Source: Neotamlana sedimentorum (GTDB lineage Bacteria > Bacteroidota > Bacteroidia > Flavobacteriales > Flavobacteriaceae). From it: DNA of 64,000 nt. The translations under genes and the position numbers were made by a program. The notes below the pieces were generated by a model. It searched no databases. It was not told the origin of the DNA and saw nothing but the letters and a program-made list of their open reading frames with translations. The stretch lies in NCBI RefSeq assembly GCF_000943565.1, contig NZ_JTDW01000002.1, positions 124,001 to 188,000 of the forward strand, written 5' to 3'. The first letter of the stretch is position 1. The number at the start of each line of letters is the position of its first letter. Positions 17,820 to 25,570 of the stretch are shown here, in pieces.

Positions 17820-19196
17820 ATGACGTTTAAAGAATATCAACATTTATATTGGCGAGCAGGGTTTGGCGCAAACCCTGCAAACGAGTTTTGGTTTAAAAAT
17901 AACCGAAAAAAAACGGTCGATTTTCTTTTCAAAAATTCCAAAACCAGCACGCCTTTACATATTGATACTGCTTTTATTGAAAACATCGATATAAAAAAAC
18001 TTAAAAACGACCCAAAAAAACGTCGAGAATTACAAAAACAAAGTCGAGAAAAAATTAGAGCGTTTAATTTTAAATGGATTGAAAGATTAATTTACCCCAA
18101 AGAAATACTTCGCGAACGCATGACGCTTTTTTGGGCAAATCATTTTGTTTGTAAAGACGACAATATTCTGTTTGTAAAACAATTTAACAACACCCTTCGC
18201 ACCCATGCTTTAGGCGATTTTAGAGCTTTTGTAAAAGCCATTTCTAAAGAAGCCGCCATGTTAAAATACCTAAATATTAAACAAAACAGAAAGCTTAAAC
18301 CTAACGAAAATTTCGCCCGCGAACTTATGGAGCTTTTCACATTAGGCGAAGGCCATTACAGCGAACAAGACATTAAGGAAAGTGCCAGAGCATTTACAGG
18401 TTATAATCACGAACCGGTTAATGGAGATTTTATACTAAGAGCGCGTCATCACGACAATGGTATAAAAATTTTTTTAGGAAAATCGGGTAATTTTAATGGC
18501 GACGATATTATCGATATTATTCTTCAAGAAAAACAATGCGCACAATTTATAGCCTCGAAAGTGTACACCTATTTTGTAAACCCTAAACCTAATTTAGAAC
18601 ATATTAACGCTATGGCCAATGTGTTTTATAAAGATTATAACATCGAAAATTTAATGCGGTTTGTATTTACCAGTAATTGGTTTTATACCAAGGAAAATAT
18701 AGGTGCTAAAATAAAATCACCAGTAGATTACCTTGTTGGAATGGCTCGTACTATTCCCGTAACATTCGAGCGAGAAAACGACCTTATTAAAATACAAAAA
18801 CTACTAGGGCAAATATTGCTCGACCCCCCCAATGTTGCCGGCTGGAAAGGCGATAAAGCCTGGATTGATGCTAACACCATTATGGTTAGGCTAAAACTAG
18901 CATCTGTTTTATTTAATAATGCTTTAATCGACTTAAATAAAACAAGCGAAACACCCAATAACTTAAGAGCAAAATACTTTAAAGCCAATAAAAACAAATT
19001 ACCTTTTAAAACCACACCTAATTGGACTGCTTTTTTAAAAAACTTTAATACTGTTAAAACCGAAAATCTGCACGAATATATTGTTCAAGGACAATTAAAC
19101 AACGGCACTTTTTCATATTTAAAATCGCTTAACAAAGCCTCGAAGCAAACGTATTGCATTCAGCTTATGTCGTTACCAGAATATCAAATGTGTTAA
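17820..19196 (+). CDS. DUF1800 family protein
   Basis: A 458-aa protein of the DUF1800 family: HLYWRAGFGANPANEFWF at the N terminus, then ERMTLFWANHFVC, NFARELMELFTLGEGHYSEQDIKESARAFTGY, and LLDPPNVAGWKGDKAWIDANTIMVR, all characteristic of the family. Its biochemical role is unknown; it is almost always encoded directly upstream of a DUF1501 protein, as here (2-nt gap), and the pair is thought to act in the envelope. No signal peptide is evident. The ATG at 17820 is preferred over a TTG 15 nt upstream. Confident on family, no functional call. Confidence 0.88.
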   Translation: MTFKEYQHLYWRAGFGANPANEFWFKNNRKKTVDFLFKNSKTSTPLHIDTAFIENIDIKKLKNDPKKRRELQKQSREKIRAFNFKWIERLIYPKEILRERMTLFWANHFVCKDDNILFVKQFNNTLRTHALGDFRAFVKAISKEAAMLKYLNIKQNRKLKPNENFARELMELFTLGEGHYSEQDIKESARAFTGYNHEPVNGDFILRARHHDNGIKIFLGKSGNFNGDDIIDIILQEKQCAQFIASKVYTYFVNPKPNLEHINAMANVFYKDYNIENLMRFVFTSNWFYTKENIGAKIKSPVDYLVGMARTIPVTFERENDLIKIQKLLGQILLDPPNVAGWKGDKAWIDANTIMVRLKLASVLFNNALIDLNKTSETPNNLRAKYFKANKNKLPFKTTPNWTAFLKNFNTVKTENLHEYIVQGQLNNGTFSYLKSLNKASKQTYCIQLMSLPEYQMC

Positions 19197-19198
19197 TT

Positions 19199-20386
19199 AT
19201 GGACAGACGAAAATTTTTAAAACAATCGAGCCTTGCAAGTGGCCTTTTTTTCGTGCCCAGTTTTGTAAAAGCTTTCGAAAATATTGCAACAGCAAAACTA
19301 GGTTATAAGCGCTTAGTTATCATTCAATTATCTGGTGGTAACGACGGATTAAATACCATAATACCACATAATAACGATATTTATTACAACGCCAGACCAC
19401 AATTAGCCATAAATAAAGATATTATAAAACTTAACGACGAATTAGGGTTTCACCCGAGCTTAAAACCATTGCGCCCTTTGTTCGATAATGGCGAATTATC
19501 CATAATTAACAATGTAGGTTACCCAAACCCGGTACGTTCGCATTTTAGATCTATGGATATTTGGCACACCGCAAGCAATGCCAACGAGTATTTACAAACC
19601 GGTTGGTTGGGGCGTTATCTCGACAAGCAAGGCAAAAACCCTTATAATGCCATTGAAACCGACGAGCAATTAAGTTTAGCCATGAAAGGCGAGCACTTTA
19701 ATGGCATTGCTACTAACGATTATAAAGTATTATACAGAACGGCGCGCGATCCATATTTTAAAAATGTAATAAACCATTACAACGATGCGCATTTAAGCGA
19801 ACATAATTTGGGCTATTTGTACCAAACCATGATTGAAGCTAAATCGTCGGCAAAATATATTTTTGAAACGACTAAGGTGTCGTCATCAAAACAAGATTAC
19901 CCTAAAAACAACTTTGCCAAACAATTAAAGTATGTGGCACAGTTTATAAATTCTGGACTTGAAACCAAGGTGTTTTATACCGCTTTAGGTGGTTTCGATA
20001 CACACGCCAACCAAACCAACAAACAAGCGCAATTACTTAGCGAATATGCAGAAAGTGTACAGGCATTTGTAAACGATTTAAAACGTGAAAACACCTTTAA
20101 CGATACTTTAATTTTAACCTTTTCGGAATTTGGGCGACGTGTAAAACAGAATGCAGCCAATGGTACCGACCATGGTGCAGCAAATAATGTTTTTGTGATT
20201 GGAAAAAATTTGAAACAAGCCGGGTTCTACAACAAATTAGCTAGTTTAAACAACTTAGATGATAACGGCGATATAAAATATGAAATCGATTTTCGTTCGG
20301 TTTACGCTACTATTTTAAATAATTGGATGGATGTTTCAACCGATGGGATTATAAGTTCAAACCCTAAAACACTTAACTTTATATAA
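19199..20386 (+). CDS. DUF1501 family protein with Tat-like signal
   Basis: A 395-aa exported protein. It begins MDRRKFLKQSS followed by a hydrophobic segment ending VKAFE, a twin-arginine-type signal (RRKFLK). The body has KRLVIIQLSGGNDGLNTIIPHN, SHFRSMDIWHTAS, TALGGFDTHANQ and ILTFSEFGRRVKQNAANGTDHGAANNVFVIG, the alkaline-phosphatase-superfamily-like core of DUF1501, including potential metal ligands Asp and His in GTDHG. The start at 19199 is chosen because the Tat motif follows it and it lies 2 nt after the DUF1800 stop; an in-frame ATG upstream is inside that gene. A sulfatase-like hydrolase activity is possible but unproven. Confidence 0.88.
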   Translation: MDRRKFLKQSSLASGLFFVPSFVKAFENIATAKLGYKRLVIIQLSGGNDGLNTIIPHNNDIYYNARPQLAINKDIIKLNDELGFHPSLKPLRPLFDNGELSIINNVGYPNPVRSHFRSMDIWHTASNANEYLQTGWLGRYLDKQGKNPYNAIETDEQLSLAMKGEHFNGIATNDYKVLYRTARDPYFKNVINHYNDAHLSEHNLGYLYQTMIEAKSSAKYIFETTKVSSSKQDYPKNNFAKQLKYVAQFINSGLETKVFYTALGGFDTHANQTNKQAQLLSEYAESVQAFVNDLKRENTFNDTLILTFSEFGRRVKQNAANGTDHGAANNVFVIGKNLKQAGFYNKLASLNNLDDNGDIKYEIDFRSVYATILNNWMDVSTDGIISSNPKTLNFI

Positions 20387-20390
20387 TAAA

Positions 20391-20435
20391 AAAACCTTGA
20401 CTCTTTTTCAAAAAGCGATTTGGAGCACAAGGTTT
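20391..20435 (+). terminator. Stem-loop after the DUF1501 gene
   Basis: AAACCTTG (20392-20399) pairs with CAAGGTTT (20428-20435). The intervening bases contain a second small hairpin, CTTTTT/AAAAAG. It lies directly after the stop codon but the following T-run is short, so terminator function is probable rather than certain. Confidence 0.5.
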
Positions 20436-20622
20436 ATTAGATTAATAGCATTACAAAAATGCAACTTTTTTTTAATTATAAAAATGTTTTCAAGTTTAAA
20501 TAAAGGTTAATTTGTTAGTATTCCGATTTTGATAAAAAACCCTTATTAGTTTTATGGTATTTAAATTGTTTAAGCTTCTATATTAACATTTTACAATCTT
20601 CTAAGCTAATTATCAAAAAATT

Positions 20623-20660
20623 AAAACTCTCACTTAAAATTATTTTCAAGTAAGAGTTTT
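20623..20660 (-). terminator. Stem-loop downstream of the lipocalin-like gene
   Basis: AAAACTCTCACTT and AAGTAAGAGTTTT form a stem with one C-A mismatch and a loop of about 12 nt. It lies in the 356-nt gap between convergent genes (20387-20742), which otherwise holds only AT-rich sequence and the 20391 hairpin; it could serve either strand. Confidence 0.45.
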
Positions 20661-20742
20661 CAAGAATTGATTAATAGCAAATTGTGAATGTTTTTCTTTT
20701 TTTAAAATTCAGGATTTTAATTAATTAAAAAATAGTACGAGG

Positions 20743-21189
20743 TTATTTACTGAATAAAACCCTATAATCCGGCGTTTCTTCATTATAAAGTTCTAAGAAT
20801 TCATTATCAATAGAATCAATAATTATATTGGTTATATCACCATTTTCAAATTCTACAATAATTTTTGTGCCATCGGCACTCAAAATATAATTAAAAACTT
20901 CGAGGCTGCTAGAGACGCAGTTTTCATCTGCATCAAGATTATAGAGCTGAACTAATAATGTTCCATCATTTAAAAAATTGTAGTATGAATTCACACTACA
21001 TGAGTTTGCTACTTCAATCGTTTCTGGGTCTGTAGAAGTATCTGTAGTTTCTAGAAGAAACCATTTATTTTCTAATAATTCCGAAACTGTAGGTTCTTTT
21101 TCATTACTATCATCACTTGAGCAAGCGCTAAATGAAATCATTAAAAGTAATACGGTTAGTAATTTGTAGATTTTAAGTACTGTTTTCAT
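20743..21189 (-). CDS. Lipocalin-like lipoprotein
   Basis: A 148-aa exported lipoprotein: signal peptide with lipobox SFSAC (Cys23), a Ser/Asp/Glu linker, then a single small beta-barrel-like domain starting SELLENKWFLLETTD. The phrases YYNFLNDGTLLVQLYN and YILSADGTKIIVEF follow the alternating pattern of the lipocalin-like families common in Bacteroidota ('W.L' opening, 'F..DGT' and 'Y.I..DGT.I' strands). Two cysteines (in NSCSVNS and ENCVSSS) may form a disulfide. Ligand and role unknown. It appears to be monocistronic. Confidence 0.78.
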   Translation of the reverse strand: MKTVLKIYKLLTVLLLMISFSACSSDDSNEKEPTVSELLENKWFLLETTDTSTDPETIEVANSCSVNSYYNFLNDGTLLVQLYNLDADENCVSSSLEVFNYILSADGTKIIVEFENGDITNIIIDSIDNEFLELYNEETPDYRVLFSK

Positions 21190-21376
21190 GTTTTTTATTT
21201 GTAAATTATGTTAATAGTTGCATGCAAATTATATCTTAACTTGTCAACTTTATAGCTCATATGTAACATGCTTATTTTATGTGTTACAAAGCAACGCAAC
21301 AATAGTTTGCTTGTAAAGAGTAAAAGCACGCATTTTACACTGTGTTTTACTTGTTTAAAAAAGGTGTTTTCCCCTT

Positions 21377-22510
21377 TTAGCTGTATTTTACTTTTCTTAA
21401 AATTCTAACTGATTCTTTATAATAATTGAAAACTTCGTTACTATGTTTTTTTAAGTAAGGTTTAGCTTCATGAAGTTTGTTAACGGCTTCATGAAATAAG
21501 TTTAAATAACAGATAAGGTATGCTGAAGGTAAGTTTTTTAAATCGGCTTCTTCTCGAGGAGTTAGCAATAAGCCTTTTTTTAGTTTTTCTAATAAAGCAT
21601 TATTATTGTTATAAATATGAAAAAGTATTTTTTTATCGAATTGTGGGGGCTGGAAGAGTAAAGTAGTTTCAATATTATAACTGGCATTGTCTTGAAAGTT
21701 TATTATTGTTTCTTCCAGTTGATAATATTTATAATAATCTTGAAGCCCTAATCGCACATACTCTATTATCTTAAAACTGTTTTCATTGTAAAAAATGGAA
21801 ACCTCATCTAAAGCTGAAAAAAATAACTTTACTTGTTCATTAATTAATTCTATATCAACTCTAGAGAAAAACACTTCATCGTTTACAACTTTTTTTTGTC
21901 CGGCCCAACACACTACAAAATACTCTTTAAATACTTTGTATTGTGGTGTGTAATCTGTACGGGCGTTCATGAACTCCATAACACCATCAAGTGTGTGTTC
22001 TATATTATTTTGCGAGTTTTTTTCAATAGCGGCAACAAGCTCAGAATTCACATCTTTAATTTCAATATCAAAAACTTTAGGCATGCTCATGCTACCGTCT
22101 CTAAAAAATACAGAGCCACCATAATATTTCCAAATATTTTTTCTGAGTGAAGTAATGGTTCCCGTTGGGCGAATGGTAACTAAACCTACTACTTTGTCGT
22201 GTGGTAAATGAGGAAACGGTATGTTTTCGTATTGTACAATTGGCGGATGGCTTAAATAAGCGTTTATTAAATTTTGAATTTTACTATCATCAAAAAAATC
22301 TACTCCAATAATGGCATTATTTTCATCTTTTACACCAATAACAATATAAGAGTTGTTTTTGGGGTTACTGTTTGATAGTGCACAAATGTGTTTTAAAAAT
22401 TTGGCTTTACCTTCTTTTTCGCTAATGTCTATTTTTAGCTTTTTATCGTAAAAGCTATTTTCGTCGTTGTGAGCAAGCAAATGTTTAATAAGAAGGCGTT
22501 TATTAATCAT
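21377..22510 (-). CDS. AlbA/Schlafen-like domain protein
   Basis: A 377-aa cytosolic protein. The N-terminal 150 residues match the AlbA_2 (Schlafen AAA_4) fold: ENSFYDKKLKIDISEKEGKAKFLKHICALSNSN, then SYIVIGVKDENNAIIGVDFFDD and VGLVTIRPTG plus KYYGGSVFFRDGS. Such domains are often annotated as putative DNA-binding or ATP-binding. The remaining 220 residues are alpha-helical and not recognised. The start codon directly abuts the stop of the upstream SDR gene (no gap), so the two are translationally coupled. Schlafen-domain proteins occur in regulation, RNA cleavage and phage defence; nothing here decides which, and no defence partner is adjacent. Confidence 0.75.
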   Translation of the reverse strand: MINKRLLIKHLLAHNDENSFYDKKLKIDISEKEGKAKFLKHICALSNSNPKNNSYIVIGVKDENNAIIGVDFFDDSKIQNLINAYLSHPPIVQYENIPFPHLPHDKVVGLVTIRPTGTITSLRKNIWKYYGGSVFFRDGSMSMPKVFDIEIKDVNSELVAAIEKNSQNNIEHTLDGVMEFMNARTDYTPQYKVFKEYFVVCWAGQKKVVNDEVFFSRVDIELINEQVKLFFSALDEVSIFYNENSFKIIEYVRLGLQDYYKYYQLEETIINFQDNASYNIETTLLFQPPQFDKKILFHIYNNNNALLEKLKKGLLLTPREEADLKNLPSAYLICYLNLFHEAVNKLHEAKPYLKKHSNEVFNYYKESVRILRKVKYS

Positions 22511-23263
22511 TTAAAACTCCTTTTTAACGGTTACGCTGTTGGCTTGTGCTGTTGGAAATACTAAAAGATCTGCAATATTTACATGGTCAGGTCTGGAAAT
22601 TACAAAGTATAATATTTCGGCAATATCTTTAGCTTGCAAGGCTTTAAAACCTTTGTAAACATGGTTGGCTTGGTCGCCGCCTTTAAAACGCACTTTAGAG
22701 AATTCGGTTTCTACAAGCCCTGGATTTACAGCGCTAACTTTTATATTGTATGGATTTAAATCTACGCGCATACCTTCGGTAATTGCTAAAACCGCATGTT
22801 TACTGGCACAATATACATTTCCTTTTGGATAAACCTCTTTACCTGCCGAAGAGCCAATGTTAATAATGTGTCCCGATTTTCGTTCTGTCATTTGCGGGAT
22901 TATGGCTTTGCTCACATACAGCAAGCCTTTTACGTTAATATCCATCATGGCATCCCAATCATCTGTATTACCTTCGTTAATAGGGTCTAGGCCATGGGCG
23001 TTACCAGCATTGTTTATTAAAATATCTATTTGTTTAAATTTATCAGGCAAACCGTTTATAGCAATGTAAGTGGCTTCTTTATCGCGTACATCAAAATTTA
23101 AAATATGTACACGTGTTAGTTTAGATAACGCTTTTTGCATGGTATTTAAGCGTTCTAAACGTCGGCCACAAATAATTATGTTTAAACCTTGTTTTGCAAA
23201 TTCGTAGGCAGTGGCCTCGCCAATACCACTAGTTGCGCCGGTAATTAGAACCGTTTTTTTCAT
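22511..23263 (-). CDS. Short-chain dehydrogenase/reductase (YdfG-like)
   Basis: A 250-aa classical SDR oxidoreductase. It has the cofactor motif TGATSGIG (8-15), an NADP-favouring CGRRLERL turn after the second strand, NNAG at about 84-87, the catalytic Ser (about 138-139), Tyr151 and Lys155 in YCASK, and the PGLVETEFSKVRF segment after the active site that is typical of the 3-hydroxy acid / serine dehydrogenase YdfG group. It is the first gene of a two-gene unit with the AlbA-domain protein. The hydroxyl substrate cannot be read from sequence. Confidence 0.9.
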   Translation of the reverse strand: MKKTVLITGATSGIGEATAYEFAKQGLNIIICGRRLERLNTMQKALSKLTRVHILNFDVRDKEATYIAINGLPDKFKQIDILINNAGNAHGLDPINEGNTDDWDAMMDINVKGLLYVSKAIIPQMTERKSGHIINIGSSAGKEVYPKGNVYCASKHAVLAITEGMRVDLNPYNIKVSAVNPGLVETEFSKVRFKGGDQANHVYKGFKALQAKDIAEILYFVISRPDHVNIADLLVFPTAQANSVTVKKEF

Positions 23264-23469
23264 TTATATATTTGTTTAATCCTTTATAAAAATACTTAAA
23301 ACAACTCGGATGTAAAAAGTTTGTTTACTTGTAATTCTTTTATCACAAGAAATTAAAGTTGTTTATTTATGATTTACTTATCATAATTATTCGTTAAACC
23401 TTTAAGCAAGCGGTTTTAGCTATGTTTTTTAACCATTTTTTAACAGCTACCAAAGAAAAATTTTAACAA

Positions 23470-23501
23470 TTTGCAATGCTCAAATTAGGGCGTTATATTC
23501 G
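23470..23501 (+). promoter_or_regulatory. Promoter of the moxR-bat operon
   Basis: TTTG (23470-23473), 20-bp spacer, TATATTCG (23494-23501; one mismatch to TAnnTTTG). The -7 box ends 20 nt before the moxR ATG. No further promoter of this quality was seen inside the operon. Confidence 0.6.
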
Positions 23502-23521
23502 TGCTTTATTAAAAAATAAAA

Positions 23522-24526
23522 ATGATGGAAGAAACAGGTACTATTGATATTAAGACCATTAACGAGAAAATTGAAAAAGAAAGTGCTTTTGTAGACTTAC
23601 TTATGTTAGAAATGAACAAAGTAATTGTTGGGCAAAAACACATGGTAGAACGATTGCTTATTGGTTTGTTAGGGCGTGGCCACATTTTACTTGAAGGTGT
23701 GCCGGGTTTAGCAAAAACCTTATCTATTAACACCTTATCACAAGCTGTAGATGGTACATTTAGCCGTATACAGTTTACGCCCGATTTATTGCCTGCCGAT
23801 GTTACAGGGACCCTTATTTATAATATGAAGGATAATGATTTTTCCATTAAAAAAGGACCCATTTTTGCAAACTTCGTACTTGCCGATGAGATTAACCGTG
23901 CGCCAGCAAAAGTACAAGCAGCATTACTTGAAGCGATGCAAGAAAAGCAAGTAACTATTGGCGATGAAACTTTTCCGCTAGATAAGCCATTTTTAGTAAT
24001 GGCAACACAAAACCCAGTAGAGCAAGAAGGAACTTACCCGTTGCCAGAAGCACAGGTAGACCGTTTTATGCTTAAAACTGTTATCGATTATCCAAAACTT
24101 GACGAGGAGCAGCTAATTATGCGCGCTAACTTAAAAGGGGCTTGGGAAAAAGTGCAATCTGTAATTTCAACAGACACCATTTTAAGAGCTCAACAAGCTG
24201 TTCGCGAAGTTTATATGGACGAGAAAATTGAAAAATACATCCTAGATATCATCTTTGCAACACGTTATCCAGAAAAATACAGACTTGCCGATTTAAAACC
24301 ATTAATTTCATTTGGTGCATCGCCTCGTGGTAGTATAAACTTAGCTACCGCGGCAAAATGTTATGCATTTATAAAACGCAGAGGTTATGTAATTCCAGAA
24401 GATGTTCGTGCGGTTGTTTACGATGTGTTACGTCACAGAATAGGTATTACTTACGAAGCTGAAGCCGAAAATGTAACATCTGTAGACATTATAAACAAAA
24501 TAGTAAACGAAATTGAAGTACCATAA
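23522..24526 (+). CDS. MoxR family AAA+ ATPase
   Basis: A 334-aa cytosolic AAA+ ATPase. Walker A is GVPGLAKT (59-66), Walker B is FVLADEINRAP (Asp122, Glu123), sensor 1 lies in VMATQNPVEQEGTYPLPEAQVDRF, and the C-terminal lid has FGASPRGSINLATAAKCYA. MoxR ATPases act as chaperone-like remodelers together with von Willebrand A domain proteins, which are encoded immediately downstream (DUF58, BatA, BatB). It is the first gene of the Bat operon and has the best promoter in the region. Two tandem ATGs are present; the second would shorten the protein by one residue. Confidence 0.95.
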   Translation: MMEETGTIDIKTINEKIEKESAFVDLLMLEMNKVIVGQKHMVERLLIGLLGRGHILLEGVPGLAKTLSINTLSQAVDGTFSRIQFTPDLLPADVTGTLIYNMKDNDFSIKKGPIFANFVLADEINRAPAKVQAALLEAMQEKQVTIGDETFPLDKPFLVMATQNPVEQEGTYPLPEAQVDRFMLKTVIDYPKLDEEQLIMRANLKGAWEKVQSVISTDTILRAQQAVREVYMDEKIEKYILDIIFATRYPEKYRLADLKPLISFGASPRGSINLATAAKCYAFIKRRGYVIPEDVRAVVYDVLRHRIGITYEAEAENVTSVDIINKIVNEIEVP

Positions 24527-24638
24527 AAATAGTTTACAGTGTTCAGTAGCAGTTTGCAGTTGCTTACTATAATTCTGAATACTGTATAAATAGTTTGTGA
24601 TAACTGAATACTGCGACTGAAAACTGTTTACTGAATAG
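24527..24638 (+). repeat. CAGT/ACTG-rich intergenic repeat between moxR and DUF58
   Basis: The 112-nt gap is filled with short iterations around ACAGTGTTCAGT, GCAGTTTGCAGTTGC, CTGAATACTG (twice) and GACTGAAAACTG. It has no coding capacity. CAGT/ACTG iterations of both polarities could fold into several weak hairpins in the operon mRNA. Confidence 0.6.
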
Positions 24639-25505
24639 ATGGATACTAAAGAATTACTAAAAAAAGTACGAAAAATTGAGATTAAGACACGCCGTTTGTC
24701 TGATCATATTTTTGGAGGCGAATACCATTCGACTTTCAAAGGTCGTGGTATGACTTTTTCTGAAGTTCGCCAGTATCAATTTGGAGACGATGTACGAAAT
24801 ATAGATTGGAATGTTACCGCACGTTATAACGAGCCTTACATAAAAGTTTTTGAAGAAGAGCGCGAACTTACCATGATGCTAATGGTAGATGTTTCTGGTT
24901 CCGAAATGTTTGGTACAAACCAGCAATTTAAAAACGAAGTAGTTACCGAAATTGCAGCAACTTTAGCCTTTTCGGCAACACAAAACAACGATAAAATAGG
25001 CTTAATTTTATTTTCAGATCAAGTAGAATTGTTTATTCCGCCTAAAAAAGGACGCTCGCATGTATTGCGTATTATACGAGAGCTTATAGAGTTTCAACCG
25101 GAAAGTAAACAAACCAATGTTGCTGAAGCATTACGTTTTTTATCAAGTGTAATGAAAAAGAAAGCTATTGTGTTTTTATTGTCCGATTTTATTGCAGACG
25201 ATTATCATCACACCATGAAAATTGTAGCCGGAAAACACGACGTTACTGGCATACGAGTTTACGATGCTCGCGAAGAAGACATGCCAAATTTAGGTGTTGT
25301 ACAAATGCAAGACGAAGAAACGGGCGAGCTTATGTTGGTAAACACATCATCAAAAAAAGTAAGACAGAATTACGCGAAATTTTATAGAGAAAAAGTCGAC
25401 TATTACAAAGATAGTTTCAATAAATCGGGTGCAGGAAGTATGGATTGCCGTGTGGACGAAAGCTATGTAAAAAAGTTACTAGGCTATTTTAAACGAAGAG
25501 GATAA
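24639..25505 (+). CDS. DUF58 domain protein (von Willebrand A-like)
   Basis: A 288-aa protein with the DUF58 signature GRGMTFSEVRQYQFGDDVRNIDWNVTARYNEPYIKVFEEERE (about 36-76) and a vWA MIDAS motif DVSGS (Asp84, Ser86, Ser88). No membrane segment is visible, so it is probably cytosolic or membrane-associated. In Bacteroidota it always follows moxR at the head of the Bat operon and is the presumed direct partner of the ATPase. It is separated from moxR by the 112-nt repeat. Confidence 0.93.
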   Translation: MDTKELLKKVRKIEIKTRRLSDHIFGGEYHSTFKGRGMTFSEVRQYQFGDDVRNIDWNVTARYNEPYIKVFEEERELTMMLMVDVSGSEMFGTNQQFKNEVVTEIAATLAFSATQNNDKIGLILFSDQVELFIPPKKGRSHVLRIIRELIEFQPESKQTNVAEALRFLSSVMKKKAIVFLLSDFIADDYHHTMKIVAGKHDVTGIRVYDAREEDMPNLGVVQMQDEETGELMLVNTSSKKVRQNYAKFYREKVDYYKDSFNKSGAGSMDCRVDESYVKKLLGYFKRRG

Positions 25506-25508
25506 TAA

Positions 25509-25562
25509 TGCTGTCAGGTTGAGCACTTCGACTTCGCTCAGTATAAACTTAGTCGAAACCTA
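25509..25562 (+). repeat. REP-like palindromic element between DUF58 and the next gene
   Basis: TTCGACT and AGTCGAA form the core arms, flanked by AGGT/ACCT; GAGC/GCTC gives an alternative inner hairpin. Its reverse strand reads TGAGCGAAGTCGAAG, the same family as the copies at 30375-30507. Confidence 0.65.
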
Positions 25563-25570
25563 TTTTAGAA

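Noticed and set aside
21377-23263. Phage defence system from the Schlafen/AlbA protein
   Set aside because: Its only partner is a normal SDR; there is no nuclease, protease, TIR or other effector and no mobile-element context.
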